Shown here piece by piece: positions 5,872 through 8,928 of a stretch of 8,928 nucleotides of DNA. The translations under genes and the position numbers were made by a program. Within the stretch, counting starts at the first letter, position 1; each line of letters opens with the position of its first letter. Under the pieces are notes generated by a model, which saw only the letters and a program-made list of their open reading frames with translations, had not been told where the DNA came from and did not search any database. The DNA comes from Clostridia bacterium (GTDB taxonomy: Bacteria > Bacillota > Clostridia > Oscillospirales > CAG-272): positions 1 to 8,928 of the forward strand of contig CAAGJL010000316.1 of assembly GCA_900770145.1 (NCBI GenBank). The letters run 5' to 3'.

Positions 5872-5938
5872 CGCGGCGCTTTAGGTGCACACGCCCAACA
5901 TCCCGGCGCCGGTTGCCGAAAAGTTTTTGCGGGAGTTT
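5872..5938. other. Short gene-free stretch, with partial repeat similarity
   Basis: Between the AraC stop and the terminator. GCACACGCCCAACATCCCGG (5887-5906) closely resembles the left arm of the terminator hairpin at 1827-1846 (GCGCACCCGACATCCCGGCA) if a 2 nt gap is allowed, but here no matching right arm follows. Possibly a remnant of the same dispersed repeat; otherwise nothing recognised. Confidence 0.3.
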
Positions 5939-5972
5939 AAGAGGGGGCTTTTTTCAAAAAGCCCCCTCTTTT
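5939..5972 (+). terminator. Rho-independent terminator after the AraC-family gene
   Basis: A 15-bp perfect stem (5939-5953 with 5956-5970), GC-rich at the base with A/T at the apex, followed by T (5969-5972 overlap the end of the stem). The apex pairs likely open to form the loop. It ends the AraC transcript; from the other side it may also stop the minus-strand acetyltransferase transcript, whose gene ends 67 nt to the right, but the T-tract there is shorter. Confidence 0.8.
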
Positions 5973-6038
5973 CACATCCCCAAAAAGGCGTTTCTTTTTG
6001 TTCGCTTTTTCTTTGAGGGGACGCGCAAACAGCACGGC

Positions 6039-6785
6039 TCAATCAACAACTCCCGCCAGTGCCAGGAATTTTTTGTCTGACTGAATGCTCTGCGTGATAA
6101 ATTTGCCGTCCCGGAACAAGGCATAGGTCGTGACCGGCGCGGGGGCGTTTTGCGCGGTTTCTTTGTCGGTGATATGGACGACCCGGAGCGGCACGCCGTG
6201 CTCCCCCGCCGCCGCCTGCACCCGCGGCACCCAATAATACGTAAACGGGCACTGGTCGGTATAGTAAAGAACAAACCCCTCCCCTGTCGCCTCGGGGTGT
6301 CTGGCGCAATCTTTGAATTTCGGCGGCTCTGCGCCCGGCACAAGGGGCAGGTACATCAGGGTTATCCCGCAATCGGACCTGTCGGCAACCCGAAAGCCCT
6401 TGTAAGCCAGAAATTTCGGGTCGGCGAGAAACTCCCGCTTTCGCCCCTCGGCAGAAAGAATGCAAACGCCTGCTTTCCCTCTCGCGGCGGTGTCCCGCAC
6501 GCACTCGCCCAACAGCTCATTCGCGTATCCGTGCCCTTTGAGCGCCCCCGCAATCCACAGGCAGTCGATATAAAGCCACCCTTCCGCCTTGATCGGTACC
6601 CAGGCGTTTTCCGCCGGAATGTACTCGATAAAGCACTTGCCGCGCTCCTCACTGCGGTAAAAGACAAGCCCCTCGTCAAAGCGCTGTTTCATCCATTCCT
6701 TTTTGGCAAGACTCTGCCTGCCGGACATCGCGCAGCAGATGTGCTCCCGGTCGATATTTTCTTTGGTGATGTGCAGATAGCGCAT
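6039..6785 (-). CDS. GNAT acetyltransferase with YoaP-type C-terminal domain
   Basis: A 248-residue cytosolic protein in two parts. Residues about 1-150 look like a GNAT acetyltransferase fold: the conserved acetyl-CoA loop is KGHGYANELL at about 83-92, preceded by a WLYIDCLWIAG strand and followed by a helix. Residues about 170-240 match the YoaP domain (YYTDQCPFTYYWVPRVQ, then PAPVTTYALFRDGKFITQ), which resembles a thioredoxin-like fold around C179-P-F but lacks a second cysteine. GNAT enzymes acetylate amines or proteins using acetyl-CoA; the substrate is unknown. Start: ATG 6785, with AGAAAGGAT just upstream on the minus strand (about 6792-6799). A small hairpin (6801-6816) lies just before that site. 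It stands alone on the minus strand, with its promoter near 6988-7016, and divergent from the large hydrolase-like gene. Confidence 0.85.
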   Translation of the reverse strand: MRYLHITKENIDREHICCAMSGRQSLAKKEWMKQRFDEGLVFYRSEERGKCFIEYIPAENAWVPIKAEGWLYIDCLWIAGALKGHGYANELLGECVRDTAARGKAGVCILSAEGRKREFLADPKFLAYKGFRVADRSDCGITLMYLPLVPGAEPPKFKDCARHPEATGEGFVLYYTDQCPFTYYWVPRVQAAAGEHGVPLRVVHITDKETAQNAPAPVTTYALFRDGKFITQSIQSDKKFLALAGVVD

Positions 6786-6834
6786 AATTTATCCTTTCTC
6801 CCGTGCCTCCGCACGGCGCCGCGGCGCGCCGCTT
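6786..6834 (-). promoter_or_regulatory. GC-rich structured leader immediately upstream of the acetyltransferase gene
   Basis: On the minus strand a CCGTGC/GCACGG hairpin (6816-6811 with 6806-6801) has GGAG in its 4-nt loop and is directly followed by the ribosome binding site. Next to it lies a perfect 12-bp palindrome GCGGCGCGCCGC (6832-6821). Could tune ribosome access; this is inference. Confidence 0.3.
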
Positions 6835-6963
6835 TCAGCCGGCGCTTGCCCGTTTCCCGTCGTATTTCGGCGAATTGTCGGCGATGATGCCCGCATACCC
6901 GTGCGCAAACAGGAAACCCGTTAAAAAGACCTGTTTGCTCCGTGGCAAAGCCTTCCCCGGCAT
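6835..6963 (-). CDS. Possible 42-residue small protein upstream of the acetyltransferase
   Basis: A 42-codon frame (ATG 6963-6961, TGA 6837-6835) starting about 18 nt after the predicted transcription start, comparable to the other leaders here. The residues begin MPGKALPRSKQ, continue with a short hydrophobic piece (VFLTGFLFAHGYAGII) and end polar and basic (DNSPKYDGKR). Codon choice resembles the neighbours. The site upstream is weak (GGAAC, 4-5 nt from the ATG), and I recognise no family. The frame also covers a GCAAACAGG/CCTGTTTGC inverted repeat (6905-6913 and 6930-6938). It could equally be untranslated leader RNA. Confidence 0.3.
   Translation of the reverse strand: MPGKALPRSKQVFLTGFLFAHGYAGIIADNSPKYDGKRASAG
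6905..6938. repeat. 9-bp perfect inverted repeat
   Basis: GCAAACAGG (6905-6913) and CCTGTTTGC (6930-6938) around 16 nt. In minus-strand RNA it forms a hairpin inside the acetyltransferase leader or the possible small gene. No T-tract follows it. Confidence 0.45.
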
Positions 6964-6987
6964 ATACCGTTCCGATACATCATTTGA

Positions 6988-7016
6988 ATTATATCTCAAA
7001 GCCGGAAGTCCGTCAA
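6988..7016 (-). promoter_or_regulatory. Sigma-A promoter for the acetyltransferase transcript
   Basis: Minus strand TTGACG (7016-7011) and a perfect TATAAT (6993-6988) with a 17 bp spacer. TTTGA/TCAAA half-sites (6983-6987 and 6996-7000) flank the -10 and may be an operator. The transcript would have a leader of about 195 nt before the acetyltransferase start. The -35 is 25 bp from that of the divergent hydrolase-like gene. Confidence 0.65.
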
Positions 7017-7041
7017 GCCTCCCGCTTTTGCCCAAAAAGAA

Positions 7042-7070
7042 TTGACAACCGAAAAAGGGCACGGTATAAT
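7042..7070 (+). promoter_or_regulatory. Sigma-A promoter for the large hydrolase-like gene
   Basis: TTGACA (7042-7047) and TATAAT (7065-7070), both perfect consensus, with a 17 bp spacer. The predicted start is near 7077, giving a leader of about 25 nt. No ATGGAA-type repeat like that near the AraC gene is seen upstream. Confidence 0.8.
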
Positions 7071-7101
7071 GAAACAGAAACAACAGAAAGGAGGCGAGCC
7101 T

Positions 7102-8928
7102 GTGAAACATCGGACGTACATCCCCATTATGAGCAGAAGCAGCACCCCCGAAACCCGGGGGGAATATCTCGCCATGCTGAGAGCCGTTTCCTGCGACACC
7201 GTTTTTCTGGCGGTGGAGCCGGAGCCGTTCTACCGCAAAGAGGCGTGGGAGGGCTGTTTGCAGACCCTTTTTGAAAATGTCCGCTTTTATACCGACGCGG
7301 GGTTTGAAGTGGGCGTGTGGACCAGAGGCCTTGGTTTCGGCACGCCGCTGCCCGCCGGCGCGGACGCGGAATTTGCGCAAATGACGCCGCTGACGTCCCT
7401 TTCCGGCAAAGCGGCGGGGGACGCGTTTTGCCCCACCGACCCCCTTTACCGCGCGCGATACGCGGAGTGGATCACACGGCTTTGCCGGAGCGGGGCGCCC
7501 CTTTTGATGATTGACGACGACCTTTGCCAGTCGGTACGCCCCGGCATCGGCTGTTTTTGCCGGCGCCATCTGCGCCTGCTGGAAAAAGAACCGGGGGTGG
7601 AGCCGGGCGCGCTCTCCCCGGGCGCGCTGCCCGCCGCCTTTTTCACCGGGGAAGCCGGGGCGGCACGCCGCGCCTATTGCCGCGTGACGGGCAACTCCTT
7701 AAAAGACTTCTGCCGCCTGATCCGCCGCGCGGCGGACGGGGTCGACCCCGCCATCCGGGTCGGGTTTTGCGCGGGATATACCTCTTTTGATTTTGAGGGC
7801 GCCGACGCCGTGGAGCTGACGCGGATTTTAGCCGGCAACAACCGCCCGTTTCTGCGCCTGTCCGGCGCGCCGTACTGGGTCTCCTCTCATCGGATGCCGG
7901 AGATTACGCTCGCGGACGTGACGGAGTTTGTGCGGATGCAGAAAAGCTTCTGCCCGCCGGATCTGGAACTGTTTCACGAAGCCGACACCTTCCCCCGCCC
8001 CCGCACCTCCACCCCGGCGGATCTGTGCGAGGGGTATGACCTGGCACTGCGCACGGAAAAGGGGCTTGGCGCATTCCATTATCTGTTTGACTATACGGCA
8101 ACGCCGACCTATGAAACCGGCTATTACCTGGCGCACCTGCGCAACAAACCCTTTCGGGAAACCATTGACCGCCTGTGGGAGGACGCGACCCCGGTCGGTA
8201 TCCGCGTGATCGAGCGGGCGCATAAAGTCTCGTGGAGTACCTACCCCACCCCCTTTCCCGGCGAAAAACCCCTGATGCACCGCGCGCTGACCAGAGCCGG
8301 CGGGTTTCTCGCCAATCTCGGCTTTCCGACCGTCTATGACGGGGACTCCGACGCCGCCGTCTGTTTCGGGGAAAACGCCAAAAAACTCATCGGCAGGGCT
8401 CTCCCCCGGCAACTGATTCTTGATTTCCCCGCGGCAAAACTCTTAAAAGAGAACGGCACAGACACCGGCTGGCTCTCGGCGGAAATTGTCGAAACGCCGT
8501 TCTGCCACGTCCGCGGCGCGGAGGTTGCCCCCGTCGGCAATCTGCCTTTCGCTTACAAAATCGCGGCAAATCCCGCGGCAACGGTCTGCGCGTTCTTCCG
8601 CACGCTAAGCGGCGAAACCTTTCCCGCCGTTTACCGCTACCGAAACGGCTCCGCCGATTTTCTCGTGCTGGCTTATGACGGGTACGCCGCCACCCCGCGG
8701 AACGCCTTTGCCACCTCCCGCTTCCTGAAAGAAGCCGTCTTTGAATTTCTCGGGCAACGGTATCCCGTCTTTCTCCGGCAGCCTTTTCTGTATCAGCTGT
8801 GCGGCAGAAAAAAAGACGGCAAAACCGTCTCCCTGTTCCTGAATTTCTCCGCCGACACCGTATGGGATGACGCGGAACTGCACCTGCCCCACCCGGCGGA
8901 ATTCATCGGAAACGAGGGCGTTTCCGGG
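7102..8928 (+). CDS. Large glycoside-hydrolase-like protein of unnamed family (3' end outside window)
   Basis: An unbroken frame of 609 codons running off the right edge. Start is GTG 7102, preceded by AAAGGAGG (7087-7094, 7 nt spacer) behind a consensus promoter. No signal peptide, so probably cytoplasmic. Residues 1-345 look like a TIM-barrel: repeated strands and helices such as FEVGVWTRGLGFGTPL, then LLMIDDDLC at 134-142 followed by GCFCRRH (150-156), a cysteine/histidine cluster that might hold metal, then HEADTFPRPR (292-301) where E293 is a candidate catalytic acid, and DYTATPTYETGYY (330-342). From about 360, GIRVIERAHKVSW and RALTRAGGFLANLGFPTVYD, then LPRQLILDFPAAKLLKENG (434-452), recall the GATase-like trimerisation domain of GH42 beta-galactosidases. 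Further domains follow to the edge. Role as a glycoside hydrolase is inference; I cannot name the family or substrate. A divergent acetyltransferase gene lies upstream. Confidence 0.8.
   Translation, partial: MKHRTYIPIMSRSSTPETRGEYLAMLRAVSCDTVFLAVEPEPFYRKEAWEGCLQTLFENVRFYTDAGFEVGVWTRGLGFGTPLPAGADAEFAQMTPLTSLSGKAAGDAFCPTDPLYRARYAEWITRLCRSGAPLLMIDDDLCQSVRPGIGCFCRRHLRLLEKEPGVEPGALSPGALPAAFFTGEAGAARRAYCRVTGNSLKDFCRLIRRAADGVDPAIRVGFCAGYTSFDFEGADAVELTRILAGNNRPFLRLSGAPYWVSSHRMPEITLADVTEFVRMQKSFCPPDLELFHEADTFPRPRTSTPADLCEGYDLALRTEKGLGAFHYLFDYTATPTYETGYYLAHLRNKPFRETIDRLWEDATPVGIRVIERAHKVSWSTYPTPFPGEKPLMHRALTRAGGFLANLGFPTVYDGDSDAAVCFGENAKKLIGRALPRQLILDFPAAKLLKENGTDTGWLSAEIVETPFCHVRGAEVAPVGNLPFAYKIAANPAATVCAFFRTLSGETFPAVYRYRNGSADFLVLAYDGYAATPRNAFATSRFLKEAVFEFLGQRYPVFLRQPFLYQLCGRKKDGKTVSLFLNFSADTVWDDAELHLPHPAEFIGNEGVSG

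Noticed and set aside
7828..8412. Minus-strand 194-codon frame opposite the hydrolase-like gene
   Set aside because: Gly/Arg/Ala-rich shadow of a continuous plus-strand frame with a promoter and ribosome site; no start signals of its own.
1..8928. CRISPR array, tRNA, rRNA, insertion sequence or phage gene
   Set aside because: No regular spaced repeats, no cloverleaf with the usual T-loop sequence, and no transposase or integrase motifs were seen on either strand.

Overview
The window looks like a stretch of chromosome from a GC-rich, low-motility-type gut clostridium (Bacillota). The evidence is indirect: strong AGGAGG-type ribosome binding sites, near-consensus sigma-A promoters with 17-18 bp spacers, short leaders of about 20-25 nt, a YczE/DUF6198-type membrane protein, a YoaP-type acetyltransferase and a Gram-positive style lipoprotein. 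I cannot assign a genus. There are no rRNA, tRNA, CRISPR, transposase or phage genes in view.

Layout. (1) 1-1756, plus strand: the C-terminal part of translation initiation factor IF-2 (infB, running in from the left), then a small Nudix hydrolase, then a tiny Asn-rich lipoprotein, closely spaced and probably co-transcribed. (2) 1757-1867: two strong palindromes back to back between convergent genes, the second acting as a terminator. (3) 1868-4879, minus strand: a Gfo/Idh/MocA-type oxidoreductase, a DMT/EamA-type transporter translationally coupled to it (2 nt gap), then a DUF6198 membrane protein with its own promoter, a palindromic operator-like site and a terminator hairpin in its leader. 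(4) 4880-5037: a divergent control region with one good promoter in each direction and a 21-bp-spaced direct repeat between them. (5) 5038-5871, plus strand: an AraC-family regulator, closed by a long hairpin terminator. (6) 6039-6785, minus strand: a GNAT acetyltransferase with a YoaP C-terminal domain, preceded by a possible 42-residue small gene and its own promoter. (7) 7102 to the right edge, plus strand: a large open reading frame of at least 609 codons, starting with GTG and running off the window. It looks like a cytoplasmic glycoside-hydrolase-like protein with a TIM-barrel and a GH42-like middle domain, but belongs to no family I can name.

Working together. The AraC regulator, the divergent oxidoreductase/transporter pair and the large hydrolase-like protein make a plausible small sugar or sugar-derivative utilisation locus. 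The AraC protein probably acts on the direct repeats between itself and the oxidoreductase. The substrate cannot be told from the sequence. The most interesting items are the large hydrolase-like protein with its DDD...GCFCxxH and HEADTFPRPR motifs, the oxidoreductase that lacks the usual EKP catalytic motif, and the leader terminator of the DUF6198 gene, which implies conditional read-through.
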